Assembly (NCBI RefSeq): GCF_016863635.1
Contig: NZ_BOPG01000037.1
Span: 62,001 to 126,000, forward strand
Source: Virgisporangium aurantiacum
GTDB taxonomy: Bacteria; Actinomycetota; Actinomycetes; Mycobacteriales; Micromonosporaceae
Length of the DNA: 64,000 nt
Direction of reading: 5' to 3'
This document shows positions 1 through 8,796 of the stretch, piece by piece. The notes beneath the pieces are model-generated. The model searched no databases, had not been told where the DNA came from, and saw only the letters and a program-made list of their open reading frames with translations. Numbering within the stretch: position 1 is the stretch's first letter; every line of letters starts with the position of its first letter. Both the position numbers and the translations under genes were made by a program.

Positions 1-1164
1 GCGTCGATGGAACGCGCGCTCGGCGCCTTCCGCACCATCAAGGCCAACGGTGCGGAGGAGCGCGAGACCGCCGCCGTGCTGGAGTCCGCCGGCCTGGCGC
101 GGCGGCGCGGCCTGAGCGCGGCGCGGTGGATGTCGATCGCCGGAATCTCCACCAGCCTCGTGGTGCAGGTGTCGTTCCTGGTGGTGCTCGGCGTCGGCGG
201 CGCCCGCGTGGCCAACGGAAGCCTGGAGATCGCGGCGCTGATCGCGTTCCTGCTGTACCTGTTCTACCTGACCGGTCCGGTGAGCCAGGTGGTGCGCGGC
301 GTCGCCGGCCTGCAGGTCGGGTCGGCGGCGCTGCGGCGCATCACCGAGGTCGACACCATGCCCAGGGAAAATACGGACGCCGGCACGCTGCCGGCTTCGC
401 TTCCCGACACGGGAATCGCGGTCTCGCTGCGGAACGTGTGGATGCGCTACCGCGACGACGGTCCGGCCCAGCTCGCCGGCGTCAGCGTCGACCTGCCCGA
501 GCGCGGGCTGACCGCCGTGGTCGGCCCGTCCGGCGCCGGCAAGACCACGATTCTCGCGCTGCTGGAACGGTTCTACGACCCGACGGCCGGGCAGATCCGC
601 GTCGGCGGCGTCGACGTCCGGGACTGGCCGCTGGCGCGGCTGCGCGACCTCATCGGGTACGTCGAACAGGACGCGCCGGTGCTCGCCGGAACGTTGCGCG
701 ACAACCTGGTGTTCGGCGCGCCGTCCGCCGGCGAGCGGGACCTGCGCGAGGTCATCGCGCTGACCCGGCTCGAACCGCTCGTCGCCGCGCTGCCCGACGG
801 CCTGGACACGCCGGTCGGTCACCGCGGCGGCAGCCTGTCGGGCGGGGAACGGCAGCGCATCGCGATCGCCCGGGCGCTGCTCCGGCGTCCCCGATTGCTC
901 CTGCTCGACGAGGCGACATCACAATTGGACGCGGTCAACGAGTCGGCGCTGCGCGAGGTGATCACCGCCGCCGCCCGCACCACCAACGTGGTCGTGGTCG
1001 CGCACCGACTGTCCACAGTGACCGGTGCCGACCGGATCCTGGTGCTGGAGAACGGGCGGCTGCGCGCCGCCGGTACCCACTCCGAGCTGATCGCCGGCGA
1101 CGACCTCTACCGCACCCTCGCCACCACGCAGCTGCTCGCCGAGGCGGACAGCATGGTGCACTGA
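1..1164 (+). CDS. ABC transporter, fused permease and ATP-binding protein (5' end missing)
   Basis: C-terminal 387 codons of an exporter half-transporter; the frame is open to the window edge, so the start and first membrane helices lie outside. Two hydrophobic segments are visible about residues 43-68 and 76-98, followed by a nucleotide-binding domain with Walker A GPSGAGKTT near 173, signature LSGGERQRIAIARAL near 278, Walker B RLLLLDEATSQLD near 297 and a switch histidine in VVVVAHRLST. This is the layout of multidrug/lipid/peptide exporters that act as dimers in the cytoplasmic membrane. The substrate cannot be told. A LuxR-type regulator begins 51 bases downstream and could be co-transcribed. 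Confidence 0.93.
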   Translation, partial: ASMERALGAFRTIKANGAEERETAAVLESAGLARRRGLSAARWMSIAGISTSLVVQVSFLVVLGVGGARVANGSLEIAALIAFLLYLFYLTGPVSQVVRGVAGLQVGSAALRRITEVDTMPRENTDAGTLPASLPDTGIAVSLRNVWMRYRDDGPAQLAGVSVDLPERGLTAVVGPSGAGKTTILALLERFYDPTAGQIRVGGVDVRDWPLARLRDLIGYVEQDAPVLAGTLRDNLVFGAPSAGERDLREVIALTRLEPLVAALPDGLDTPVGHRGGSLSGGERQRIAIARALLRRPRLLLLDEATSQLDAVNESALREVITAAARTTNVVVVAHRLSTVTGADRILVLENGRLRAAGTHSELIAGDDLYRTLATTQLLAEADSMVH

Positions 1165-1214
1165 CCGAATCGCCATGCCGACAGGCCCATCCGGTCCGGC
1201 GCGCCGGGCGAAGT

Positions 1215-3824
1215 ATGTCCGTGGGCATTCTGTGCGGGGGCTGCCTCGGCACGTCACACGATCGCCTGCCGCTGATCGGGCGGGAGCGCGAGCTGGAGTC
1301 CATCGCGACGGTGATCGGGACGGACTCCAGCGTCGTCCTGCTGGGCGCCGCCGGGGTGGGAAAGACGCGCCTCGCCCGCGAGGCACTGCACCACCGGAGG
1401 CGCGCCCACCAGTGGGTGGTCGGCACCCGGGCTGCCGCCTCCATCCCGCTGGGCGCGGTGTCGCACCTGCTGCCCGACGGCGGGCAGCCGGGCGACACGG
1501 CCTCGCTCGTGCGCGCGGTGGCCGCCCGCCTGACCGCGCAACCCGGCGTCGTCGTCGGCGTCGACGACGCGCACCTCCTCGACGACGCCTCGGTGGCGCT
1601 GCTGCACCAGCTGGTGCTCTGCCGGGCGGCGACGGTGGTCGCGACCGTCCGCACCGGCGACCCGGGCAGCGACCCGCTCCTGGCGCTGTGGAAGGACACC
1701 GGTGAACGCCTCACCGTGCACCCGCTGCCGGACGAGGCCGTCGACCTGCTGCTGGCGCAGGCGCTGCCGGGCCCGATCGACCCGATCAGCCGCCGCCACC
1801 TGCGCCGGCTGGCCGCCGGAAACCCGTTGCTGTTGCGGGAACTGCTCGCCGACGCGCGCCAGTCCGGAACGCTGGCGACGCGGGAGGGGATCTGGCACTG
1901 GCGCGGCCCGGGCCCGGCCGGAGCGCGCGTCGGCGACCTGGTGCTGACCCGGGTACGCGAGCTGGACAAGGCGGCGCGCGCCGTCCTGGAGATCGTCGCC
2001 TGCGGCGAACCGCTCGCGCTGTCGGTCGTGGAACGGTTGGCCGGCACGGCGGCCGTCGACGCGGCCGAGCGCAGCGGCATGGTGGTGGCCGAGCGCTCCG
2101 GCGACCGGACCGTGGTGCGGCTGGCCCATCCCCTCTACGGCGAGGGGTTGCGGTCGGCCATGCCGGTCGCGCGGGCGCGGGCGATCTGGCGGGATCTCGC
2201 GGTCGACATGGCCGTCCGGCCGATGCGGCGCCGCGACGACGTGCTGCTCGCCGGCGTGTGGGAACTGCAGTCCGGCACCGTCCGCCGCCCGGACGTGCTG
2301 CTGGCCGCGGCCCGCCAGGCGATGGCGCGCTTCGACCTCGCGCTCGCCGAGCGGCTCGCCCGCGCCAGCCGCAGCGCCGCCACCGCGGCGAGGGGAAGCG
2401 GCGGTGAGCGGGAGGCGGACTGGCTGCTGGCCGAGATTCTCCAGTTCCGCGGCCGGGGCACGGAGGCCGCCGCGATGCTGCCCGACCACGGGTCGACGGT
2501 CGCCGATCCGGCCCGGGCGGTCACCCGGGCGATGATCCTCTACTGGGGGCTCGGCCAGCGCGAGGACGCCGAGAAGGCGCTCGACGCGTCCGACACCGCG
2601 GAGGCGACCCGGTCCTGGATCATGCTGTTCGACGGGCGGTGCCGGGAGGCGCTGGGCGCGGCGGAATCGGTGCTGCGCGCCCCGGACTCCGGTGACCAGG
2701 CGGTGATCTGGGCGGCCATGGGCGGCGGCTTCGCGGCCGGGTTGCTGGGCCGCACCGACCGGGCCGCCGCGATCGCGGAACAGGGCCGCGCCGTCGCCGA
2801 CGCGCACGCCGAGCAGTACCCGTGGGGCCAGGCCCAGGTGGCCTACGGCCTCTGCATGGCGCGGTTCGCGGCCGGCGCGGTCGGTGCGGCGCGGGAGATC
2901 GCCGACGCGGGCTACGGCGCGGCGGTGGCGCGCGACGCCCGCGCCATGGCGGGGCTGTGGGCGGCGTTCCGCGGCGTGGTGGCGAAGGCCGCCGGGCGGA
3001 TCGTGGACGCCGGTGACGCGCTGCGCGAGGCCGTCGTGCTGCTGGAGGACGGGGACACGTACCAGGTCACCCGGGTCATCCTGGCCGAGCTGGCGGGTGC
3101 GTACGCGCTCGCGGGCGACGCCACGGCCGCCGCCAACTGCCTGGCGCGGGCCGACGCCATGCGGGCGCCGGTGAACCGCCTCTTCCACGCCTGGATGGAG
3201 CTGGACCGGGCCTGGGCGACGGCGGCCGGCGGGGCCCGGTCGGCGGCGGCCACGCTGGCGCTGCGCGCGGCGGACCTCGCGCGGCGCACCGACCAGCCGA
3301 CGATCGAGGCGATCTGCCGGTACGACGCCGCGCGCCTGGGCGAGGCGGCCCGGGTCCAGCAGCGGCTGCACGTCCTGGCCGGAGAGGTCGACGGAGAATT
3401 CGTCGCGGTCCTCGCCGGCGCCGCGCGGGCCCTCGCCGGCCGCGACGGCGCCGGGTTGGACCGGGCCACCGGGCAGTTCGGCGAGCACGACCACCGGCTG
3501 CTCGCGGCCGAGACGGCGACGGCCGCCGCACAGGCGTACCGGCGCGACGGCCGGGTCGGCCTGGCGCACCGCGCGGCGGAACGGGCGGCGACGCTGCGCG
3601 CCGGCTGCCAGGGCGCCCGCACGCCCCTGCTCGACCTGGACGGGCCGGCCAGCGTGCTGACCCCGCGGGAGCGCGAGATCGCCACGCTGGCGATCGGCCT
3701 GCCCAGCCGCGAGGTCGCCCGCCGGCTGGGCGTCTCGGTACGGACGGTCGACAACCACCTCGCCCGGATCTACCAGAAGCTCGGCATCACCGGCCGGGCC
3801 GAGCTGCGCGCCATCATCCGCTGA
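1215..3824 (+). CDS. LuxR family transcriptional regulator with AAA ATPase domain (LAL type)
   Basis: An 869-residue protein starting at ATG 1215; the reading frame is open far upstream, but homology to the family begins here (RLPLIGRERELES near residue 17). Walker A GAAGVGKTRLAR lies near 45 and Walker B VVVGVDDAH near 112. A long Ala-rich helical (TPR-like) region fills the middle, and the C-terminus (about 813-868) is a LuxR/GerE helix-turn-helix beginning LTPREREIATLAIGL and containing VSVRTVDNHLARIYQKL. Large ATP-binding LuxR regulators typically activate secondary-metabolite or sugar pathways after ligand and ATP binding. The target here is unknown; the upstream ABC exporter is the nearest candidate. 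Confidence 0.93.
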   Translation: MSVGILCGGCLGTSHDRLPLIGRERELESIATVIGTDSSVVLLGAAGVGKTRLAREALHHRRRAHQWVVGTRAAASIPLGAVSHLLPDGGQPGDTASLVRAVAARLTAQPGVVVGVDDAHLLDDASVALLHQLVLCRAATVVATVRTGDPGSDPLLALWKDTGERLTVHPLPDEAVDLLLAQALPGPIDPISRRHLRRLAAGNPLLLRELLADARQSGTLATREGIWHWRGPGPAGARVGDLVLTRVRELDKAARAVLEIVACGEPLALSVVERLAGTAAVDAAERSGMVVAERSGDRTVVRLAHPLYGEGLRSAMPVARARAIWRDLAVDMAVRPMRRRDDVLLAGVWELQSGTVRRPDVLLAAARQAMARFDLALAERLARASRSAATAARGSGGEREADWLLAEILQFRGRGTEAAAMLPDHGSTVADPARAVTRAMILYWGLGQREDAEKALDASDTAEATRSWIMLFDGRCREALGAAESVLRAPDSGDQAVIWAAMGGGFAAGLLGRTDRAAAIAEQGRAVADAHAEQYPWGQAQVAYGLCMARFAAGAVGAAREIADAGYGAAVARDARAMAGLWAAFRGVVAKAAGRIVDAGDALREAVVLLEDGDTYQVTRVILAELAGAYALAGDATAAANCLARADAMRAPVNRLFHAWMELDRAWATAAGGARSAAATLALRAADLARRTDQPTIEAICRYDAARLGEAARVQQRLHVLAGEVDGEFVAVLAGAARALAGRDGAGLDRATGQFGEHDHRLLAAETATAAAQAYRRDGRVGLAHRAAERAATLRAGCQGARTPLLDLDGPASVLTPREREIATLAIGLPSREVARRLGVSVRTVDNHLARIYQKLGITGRAELRAIIR

Positions 3825-3830
3825 ACGGGC

Positions 3831-4133
3831 TCATCGGGCCCAGACGTCCTCGTCGACCAGGTTGCCCTGTTCGGCGCTCACGTCCCGCGCGACCTCGAAC
3901 GCCGCGGCGGCCTCCGGCAGCTTCGGCGCGCCTTCCAGTGCCGCGTCGAGCGTCTCCTGCGAGTCCCAGCACCACATGTCCACCCAGGTGCGCTCGTCGA
4001 CGCGGATGATCCGCGCCTCGGCGGGACCGGCGAACCGCGCCCGGGTCGCGGCCAGGAGATTCCGGCGCCGTTCCAGGACCCGCGCCGCGTCGCCGGGGTC
4101 GGCGGTGAACCGGGTCGTTCGGATGATCGTCAT
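3831..4133 (-). CDS. Small ABM-like (antibiotic biosynthesis monooxygenase fold) protein
   Basis: A 100-residue protein starting MTIIRTTRFTADPGDAARVL with the alternating beta-alpha pattern of dimeric ferredoxin-like ABM/EthD-type proteins, including the buried W of WVDMWCWDS. The family includes small cofactor-free monooxygenases and stress proteins; no catalytic assignment can be made. A good Shine-Dalgarno (GGAAGG) precedes ATG 4133. It is divergent from the TetR gene at 4181, with a 17-base inverted repeat in the 47-base gap, so it is very probably that repressor's target. Confidence 0.75.
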   Translation of the reverse strand: MTIIRTTRFTADPGDAARVLERRRNLLAATRARFAGPAEARIIRVDERTWVDMWCWDSQETLDAALEGAPKLPEAAAAFEVARDVSAEQGNLVDEDVWAR

Positions 4134-4148
4134 TTCTGTAACCTTCCT

Positions 4149-4165
4149 CTAGAGTTAGACTCTAG
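4149..4165. promoter_or_regulatory. Putative TetR operator between divergent genes
   Basis: Perfect 7-base inverted repeat CTAGAGT-TAG-ACTCTAG centred at 4157, in the 47-base gap between the ABM-like gene and the TetR gene. It lies just upstream of both starts, as expected for an autoregulated TetR that also represses its divergent neighbour. A second offset pair TGTAAC (4137-4142) and GTTACA (4167-4172) flanks it. Confidence 0.65.
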
Positions 4166-4180
4166 TGTTACAGTACGGCT

Positions 4181-4810
4181 ATGCCACTGGTCAAGAGCGC
4201 CGGCAAGAAGGGCGAGAAGTCGCGCCAGACGCGGCAACGGATCACCCAGGCCGCGTACGACCTGTTCGTGGAGCAGGGGTACGGCGCGACGACGCTGCAG
4301 CGCATCGCCGAGCGCGCCGGCGTCGCGGTCCAGACCATCTACTTCGCGTTCGGCAACAAGCCGTCACTGCTCAAAGAGGTTGTCGACGTCGCCATCGCCG
4401 GCGACGACGAGCCGATCCCGACCCTGCAACGCGCGTGGTTCCGCGACGCGCTCGCCGCCGACACCGCCGAGGCGCATCTGCGCGCACACGTGCACGGCAC
4501 CTGCCAGGTGCTGCGGCGGGTCGCGCCGATCATGGACGTGCTCCGCGGTGCCGGCGAACAGGACCCGAGCATCGCCGGGTTGTGGCCGCAGGACGTCGAC
4601 CCCCGCATCGTCGTGCAAACCACCGCCGCCCGAAGCCTCATGGGCAAACCCGGCGCCCACACCGGACTGTCCGAACAGGACGCCGCCGACGTGCTGTACG
4701 GCATTCTCAGCCCGGAGCTCTACCTGCTGTTCGTCCGCGAACGAGGCTGGACACCCGACCGCTGGGAAGCGTGGGCCTACGACACCCTCCGAACCCACCT
4801 CCTGGCGTAG
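4181..4810 (+). CDS. TetR/AcrR family transcriptional regulator
   Basis: A 209-residue regulator with an N-terminal TetR helix-turn-helix at about residues 17-63 (RQRITQAAYDLFVEQGYGAT, then a VAVQTIYFAFGNK recognition region) and a variable ligand-binding C-terminus. It is probably translated from an mRNA with little or no leader: no Shine-Dalgarno is seen before ATG 4181 and a TACAGT box lies a few bases upstream. It likely controls itself and the ABM-like gene through the palindrome at 4149. Ligand unknown. Confidence 0.92.
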   Translation: MPLVKSAGKKGEKSRQTRQRITQAAYDLFVEQGYGATTLQRIAERAGVAVQTIYFAFGNKPSLLKEVVDVAIAGDDEPIPTLQRAWFRDALAADTAEAHLRAHVHGTCQVLRRVAPIMDVLRGAGEQDPSIAGLWPQDVDPRIVVQTTAARSLMGKPGAHTGLSEQDAADVLYGILSPELYLLFVRERGWTPDRWEAWAYDTLRTHLLA

Positions 4811-4890
4811 GCGGCGGCTGCGGTCGCGGCGGCCGCCGCTTGACCTTGACACGGTGACAAGCCCTTCACTGTGCCCGGGAGGTGGTCCGG

Positions 4891-5547
4891 ATGACCAAGG
4901 CAATTCGAGCACTGGAGAGCGGCAACCCGTCGGTGCGGCTGCGGGCGGCGATGGCGATCGGCGCGAACCCGGATCCGCGATACGTCGAGCCGCTCGTCGA
5001 GCGGTGCGCGGTCGAGCCCGAGTTTTCGGTGCGCGAGATTCTCACCTGGGCGCTCATGCGGCACCCGGCGTCGGTCACGGTTCCGCGCCTCGTCGCCGAA
5101 CTCCGCCCGGAGCGGGCGGAGGAGCGGGCGCAGGCGCGGAGCCAGGCGTTGCACACGTTGTCGAAGATCGGCGACCGGCGGGCGTGGCCGGCGATCACCC
5201 GCGCGCTGCTCACGGACGCCGACGACGAGGTGGCGCGGAGCGCCTGGCGGGCCGCGGTGGTGCTCGTGCCCGAGGACGAAAAGGCCGGGCTGGCCGGCGT
5301 GCTGGCGTCACAACTCGGGCGCGGAAGCCGCGAGACGCGGTTGAGCCTCAGCCGGGCCCTCATCGCGCTCGGCGAGGCGATCACGCCGATCCTGCGGGAA
5401 AAGACAGTGGACGCCGACCAGAGCGTGCGCCAGCACGCGATCGCCACGGAACGGCTGCTGCACGACCCGGACCTCGGGTTCGAGTTCGCGATCGAGGAGG
5501 CGATGCGTGTCGTGGCCCTCGGCGTGGCCGGCCGCGAGGGAGACTAG
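4891..5547 (+). CDS. HEAT repeat protein
   Basis: A 218-residue all-helical protein built of repeats of about 31 residues (for example SGNPSVRLRAAMAIGANPD, then DADDEVARSAWRAAVVLVPE and DADQSVRQHAIATERLLHD), typical of HEAT/PBS-lyase-like scaffolds that mediate protein contacts. ATG 4891 is chosen over GTG 4882 because GGGAGG at 4877-4882 gives an 8-base spacing. It is followed 3 bases later by a MerR regulator that itself carries HEAT repeats, so the two are translationally linked and probably interact. No enzymatic motif is seen. Confidence 0.85.
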   Translation: MTKAIRALESGNPSVRLRAAMAIGANPDPRYVEPLVERCAVEPEFSVREILTWALMRHPASVTVPRLVAELRPERAEERAQARSQALHTLSKIGDRRAWPAITRALLTDADDEVARSAWRAAVVLVPEDEKAGLAGVLASQLGRGSRETRLSLSRALIALGEAITPILREKTVDADQSVRQHAIATERLLHDPDLGFEFAIEEAMRVVALGVAGREGD

Positions 5548-5550
5548 GCG

Positions 5551-6561
5551 GTGTTGATCGGCGAGGTGGCGCGACGGTCCGGGGTCAGTGCCCGCATGCT
5601 CAGGCACTACGACCGGCTCGGGCTGGTGCGGCCGACGGGTCGTACCGGGTCCGGCTACCGGGAGTACTCCAGCGACGACATCCGGCGGATCTTCCACATC
5701 GAGAGCCTGCGGTCGCTGGGGCTGTCGCTGCGTGAGGTCGGGCGCGCGCTCGACGATCCCGGCTTCACGCCGGCCCACCTCGTCGACGACCTCATCCGCC
5801 AGACGCGGGACCGCATCGCGAGCGAGACGGAACTGCTCACCCGGCTGCGCCGGATCGGCGCGGCGGATCCGACCGGCTGGGAGGACGTCCTCCAGATCGT
5901 CGCGCTCCTCCAGGCGCTGGGGTCGGAGAGTGCCGGGAAGCGGCAGCGGGCCGCACTGTCCTCAGTGGACGATGCGGCGGTACCGGTGGAGGCACTGGTG
6001 GAGGCGGTGCTCGCCGAGGCCGACCCGAACGTCGCCGGCGCGCTGCGCTGGGCGCTGGTCCAGTCGGGTGGCGGGGCGGTGGCGCTGCTGGCCGACGGTC
6101 TCCTCGCACCGGACGCCGAGGTGCGCAAGCGCGCCGTCCAGTCCCTCGCCGAACTGCCGGACGGCGAGGCGACCGCGCGGCTGCGCGACGCCCTCACCAA
6201 CCCCGACGCCGTGGTGCGCAGGTACGCGGCCGTGGCGCTCGGGTCCCGTGGGGAGGTCGAGGCGGTACCGACGCTCGCCGACATGATCGTCGACGAGACG
6301 AGCGACGCCGACGCCGCCGACGCGTTGAGCGCGCTCGCGGGCGATCCCGCGTTGGCCGACCGGATCGCCACCACGCTCGTCGACCGGATCGCCGCCGGCA
6401 CCGTGGACCCGTCCGCCCGCCAACGGCTCACCCAGGCGCTCGCGGACATTCCCGGGCCCACGGCGTCCGCCGCCCTCACCGACCTGACCCACGACCGCGA
6501 CCGCGCCGTCGCGCTCACCGCGACCTACGTTCTGACCCTGCGGGGTCGGGACGGGCGGTGA
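5551..6561 (+). CDS. MerR family regulator fused to HEAT repeats
   Basis: A 336-residue fusion. Residues 1-70 are a MerR DNA-binding domain (IGEVARRSGVSARMLRHYDR and a wing GSGYREYSSDDIRRI), then a dimerisation coiled coil to about 115. Residues 130-330 are HEAT-like repeats such as DPNVAGALRWALVQSGGGAV, DAEVRKRAVQSLAEL and DAVVRRYAAVALGS. The GTG start has GAGGGA 9 bases upstream, right after the upstream HEAT gene stop. In ordinary MerR proteins the C-terminus senses a metal or drug; here a HEAT scaffold replaces it, suggesting control by protein-protein contact, perhaps with the upstream HEAT protein. Confidence 0.88.
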   Translation: MLIGEVARRSGVSARMLRHYDRLGLVRPTGRTGSGYREYSSDDIRRIFHIESLRSLGLSLREVGRALDDPGFTPAHLVDDLIRQTRDRIASETELLTRLRRIGAADPTGWEDVLQIVALLQALGSESAGKRQRAALSSVDDAAVPVEALVEAVLAEADPNVAGALRWALVQSGGGAVALLADGLLAPDAEVRKRAVQSLAELPDGEATARLRDALTNPDAVVRRYAAVALGSRGEVEAVPTLADMIVDETSDADAADALSALAGDPALADRIATTLVDRIAAGTVDPSARQRLTQALADIPGPTASAALTDLTHDRDRAVALTATYVLTLRGRDGR

Positions 6562-6573
6562 CCCGCCCCGACC
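6544..6573. terminator. Bidirectional terminator-like hairpin
   Basis: GC-rich inverted repeat, GGTCGGGACGGG pairing with CCCGCCCCGACC with one mismatch and a 6-base loop. It overlaps the stop of the MerR-HEAT gene and precedes the stop of the convergent HAF-repeat gene, so it can end both transcripts. Confidence 0.55.
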
Positions 6574-6582
6574 TTTACCTAC

Positions 6583-7725
6583 TCAGGTGCAGGTCCAGAT
6601 CGCCGGCCGCTCCAGGTCGGCGGCGCTGGAGGTGCCGCCGATCCGGCCGTCCTCGGTGACGGTGACGGCCCGGTTGGACCCGTAGAGGTCCACGTCCTCC
6701 GGATCGAGCGGCAGCGCGCGCCACTCACCGTCCTTGAGGTAGCTGGCCCGCGCGATGCCACCGGCGAGGCGGTCCAGCGGGAGGTGGCCGGTGTTGGCGA
6801 CGACCAGTCCGGCGGAGTTCACCGCGACCGGGAACGCCGGCGCCGGCGGGATCGGGTCGCTGCTGAAGTTGTTCGGTCCGGGCGCTAGCGCGGGCAGTGC
6901 CTGCGCGACGCCGTTCTCCCACCGCAGCGGACCGGTTCCGGCGCCGCGCCCGACCACGAACGGCCCGGCCGTCGCGAACGCGTAGCCGCCGGTGGTACCC
7001 GGCTGCCCCGGCAGGGGTGTGACCGCGGTGACCGGTCCGGCCACCGCCCGCCCCGGCGCGTCCGCGCGTCCGGTGAACCCGACGACCCGGCCGTCGGCAC
7101 CCACGTCGCTGAGCACGCCCGCCGTGGCGCCGAGGTCGCGCACCGTGCCGGGCGACGAAACCGACCAGGTCAGCCCCCGCGTTGTCTGACCGGTTCCGCT
7201 GCCGAACGTGGCGAATCCGACGATGACGCCGTTGTCGTCGACCGCCGTCGCCGTGGTCGAGGTCGCGCCGGCCGGCTCGGCCAACCGCACCGGTGTGGCC
7301 GGCGCACCCGCCCGCCACAGCACCGCGTGGTCGCCCGCCCCGCTCGCGTTGAGGTTGCCGACCGCGTCACCTGACCCGTTGACGTCGAAGGCCGTCGCCC
7401 ACGGTTCCGCCGCCGTGCCCTCGAGATGTTGTTCCGTGGCACCGGTCCAGATGACGCCGACGGACCCGAACGACCACGGCGAGGTGACCGACCAGTGCCG
7501 CCAACCGGCGAACCGGTTCACGCCGTCGCTGCCGAGGATCTGTCCGAACCCCGAGAACCAGCGGCCTCCCGGCGGTCTCGGGAGCGGGTTGTCGAACTCC
7601 AGCACCGATATCCGGTAGGTGCAGTCCTCGGCGGCAACCGCGCCGGCGGCCGGCGGTGACGCCGTTCCGACCAGTCCCAGCGTGCCCAGATAGAGGGCAG
7701 CCGCCATGAGTTTTCCCCGTGTCAC
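6583..7725 (-). CDS. Secreted HAF-repeat (beta-propeller-like) protein
   Basis: An exported protein of about 380 residues. The N-terminus has a signal peptide (TRGKLMAAALYLGTLGLVG followed by AGAVA-A). The body has repeats of the HAF type: short beta units with a conserved D-NGVIVG or N-SGDAVG core next to A-LW or P-RW (for example DVNGSGDAVGNLNASG and TAVDDNGVIVGF), which are found in extracellular proteins of unknown role. GTG 7725 is preferred because AAGGGA lies 7 bases upstream; ATG 7740 in the same frame is possible but has no Shine-Dalgarno. No catalytic motif is seen. Confidence 0.78.
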   Translation of the reverse strand: MTRGKLMAAALYLGTLGLVGTASPPAAGAVAAEDCTYRISVLEFDNPLPRPPGGRWFSGFGQILGSDGVNRFAGWRHWSVTSPWSFGSVGVIWTGATEQHLEGTAAEPWATAFDVNGSGDAVGNLNASGAGDHAVLWRAGAPATPVRLAEPAGATSTTATAVDDNGVIVGFATFGSGTGQTTRGLTWSVSSPGTVRDLGATAGVLSDVGADGRVVGFTGRADAPGRAVAGPVTAVTPLPGQPGTTGGYAFATAGPFVVGRGAGTGPLRWENGVAQALPALAPGPNNFSSDPIPPAPAFPVAVNSAGLVVANTGHLPLDRLAGGIARASYLKDGEWRALPLDPEDVDLYGSNRAVTVTEDGRIGGTSSAADLERPAIWTCT

Positions 7726-7810
7726 AACCGATCCCTTCATAGAGATACACGATCGTCGATCGATCGCGGGAAGTGATATTGCCCGGGGAGGTACCGGTCG
7801 TCAAGTCGCA

Positions 7811-8677
7811 TCAGCGGTGCAGGATCGTCTCCCGCGTCATGCGCGCCAGCTTCTCGGGGTTGCGCACGACGTAGAGCCCGGTGATGAGACCGTCGTCGAT
7901 GCGCACCGCCATGACGGTGTCGACCTCGCCGTCGCGGTGGAGGACCAGCGCCGGGTAACCGTTGACCTGTGCCGGTCGCATCGAGGCCGCGATGGTGGAC
8001 TGGCCCAGGAACGCGGCCACGTCGCCGGCCCCCACGATGGGCGTCAGCACGGCCCGCGTGACCCCGCCACCGTCGGCCAGGAAGACGACGTCCGGCGCGA
8101 GAATGTCGAGCAGGCCCTGCAGATCGCCCGTTCCGGCCGCCCGTCGGAACGCCTCGATCGCGGCCCGGGTCTCCGCCTGGGAGACCACCTCGCGTGGCCG
8201 GCGCGCCGCGACGTGTGCCCGCGCCCGGTGCGCGATCTGGCGGACCGCGGCCGGGTTCTTCTCGACGGCCGCCGCGATCTCGTCGTAGTCCAGATCGAAC
8301 ACCTCGCGCAGCACGAACACCGCCCGTTCGGTCGGCGTGAGCGTCTCCAGAACCAGCAGCATCGCCATCGAGACGCTGTCGGCCAACTCGACGTCCTCGG
8401 CCACGTCGGGCGCGGTGAGCAACGGTTCGGGCAACCAGGGCCCGATGTACGACTCCTTGCGCCGGCCGAGCGTGCGCAGCCGGGTGAGCGCCTGGCGGGT
8501 GGTGATCCGGACCAGGTACGCCCGGTGGTCGCGCACGGTGTCGAGGTCGACGCCGGCCCACCGCAGCCAGGTCTCCTGCAGAACGTCTTCGGCGTCGGCC
8601 GCCGAGCCGAGCATCTCGTAGGCGACCGTGAACAGCAGGTTGCGATGGGCGACGAACGCCTCGGTGGCCGGGTCCAT
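7811..8677 (-). CDS. ECF41-type RNA polymerase sigma factor with SnoaL-like extension (SigJ family)
   Basis: A 288-residue sigma factor. Region 2 is at about 5-75 (AYEMLGSAADAEDVLQETWL), region 4 at about 105-160 (LTPTERAVFVLREVFDLDYD), and residues 175-288 form a SnoaL/NTF2-like extension. The extension carries the DGGG motif (here ADGGGV) and NPEKL near the C-terminus, hallmarks of ECF41, where the extension controls activity instead of an anti-sigma factor. A well-spaced Shine-Dalgarno (AAAGGAA) precedes ATG 8677. An exact ECF41 promoter match points at this gene (8709-8735), so it is probably autoregulated. It is divergent from an FAD oxidoreductase, its likely target. Confidence 0.92.
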   Translation of the reverse strand: MDPATEAFVAHRNLLFTVAYEMLGSAADAEDVLQETWLRWAGVDLDTVRDHRAYLVRITTRQALTRLRTLGRRKESYIGPWLPEPLLTAPDVAEDVELADSVSMAMLLVLETLTPTERAVFVLREVFDLDYDEIAAAVEKNPAAVRQIAHRARAHVAARRPREVVSQAETRAAIEAFRRAAGTGDLQGLLDILAPDVVFLADGGGVTRAVLTPIVGAGDVAAFLGQSTIAASMRPAQVNGYPALVLHRDGEVDTVMAVRIDDGLITGLYVVRNPEKLARMTRETILHR

Positions 8678-8708
8678 GTGTCTTTCCTTTCAACCGCGTC
8701 GTGCACCT

Positions 8709-8735
8709 GACGCCGCTCGGCACCGCGCTGTGACA
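8709..8735 (-). promoter_or_regulatory. ECF41-type promoter of the sigma factor gene
   Basis: Read on the minus strand: TGTCACA (8735-8729), 16 bases, then CGTC (8712-8709). This matches the two-block promoter known for ECF41 sigma factors and lies about 32 bases upstream of the sigma gene start, leaving room for a short leader with the Shine-Dalgarno. It supports autoregulation. Confidence 0.72.
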
Positions 8736-8769
8736 CCCGCTCTCGATGACCCACGTCACACGGCCACGC

Positions 8770-8796
8770 CGTCACACGGACCGCGTCGCCGGCATC
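8770..8796 (+). promoter_or_regulatory. Possible ECF41-type promoter of the FAD oxidoreductase
   Basis: CGTCACA (8770-8776), 16 bases, CATC (8793-8796): one mismatch in each block compared with TGTCACA/CGTC, at the same spacing as the divergent promoter. It sits 40 bases upstream of ATG 8837. A second CGTCACA at 8754-8760 has no partner at the right spacing. Confidence 0.42.

Noticed and set aside
1254..3758. 834-residue open frame on the minus strand
   Set aside because: It is the antisense shadow of the LuxR-type gene, with Arg/Gly/Ala-rich composition and no recognisable motif, caused by high GC at third positions.
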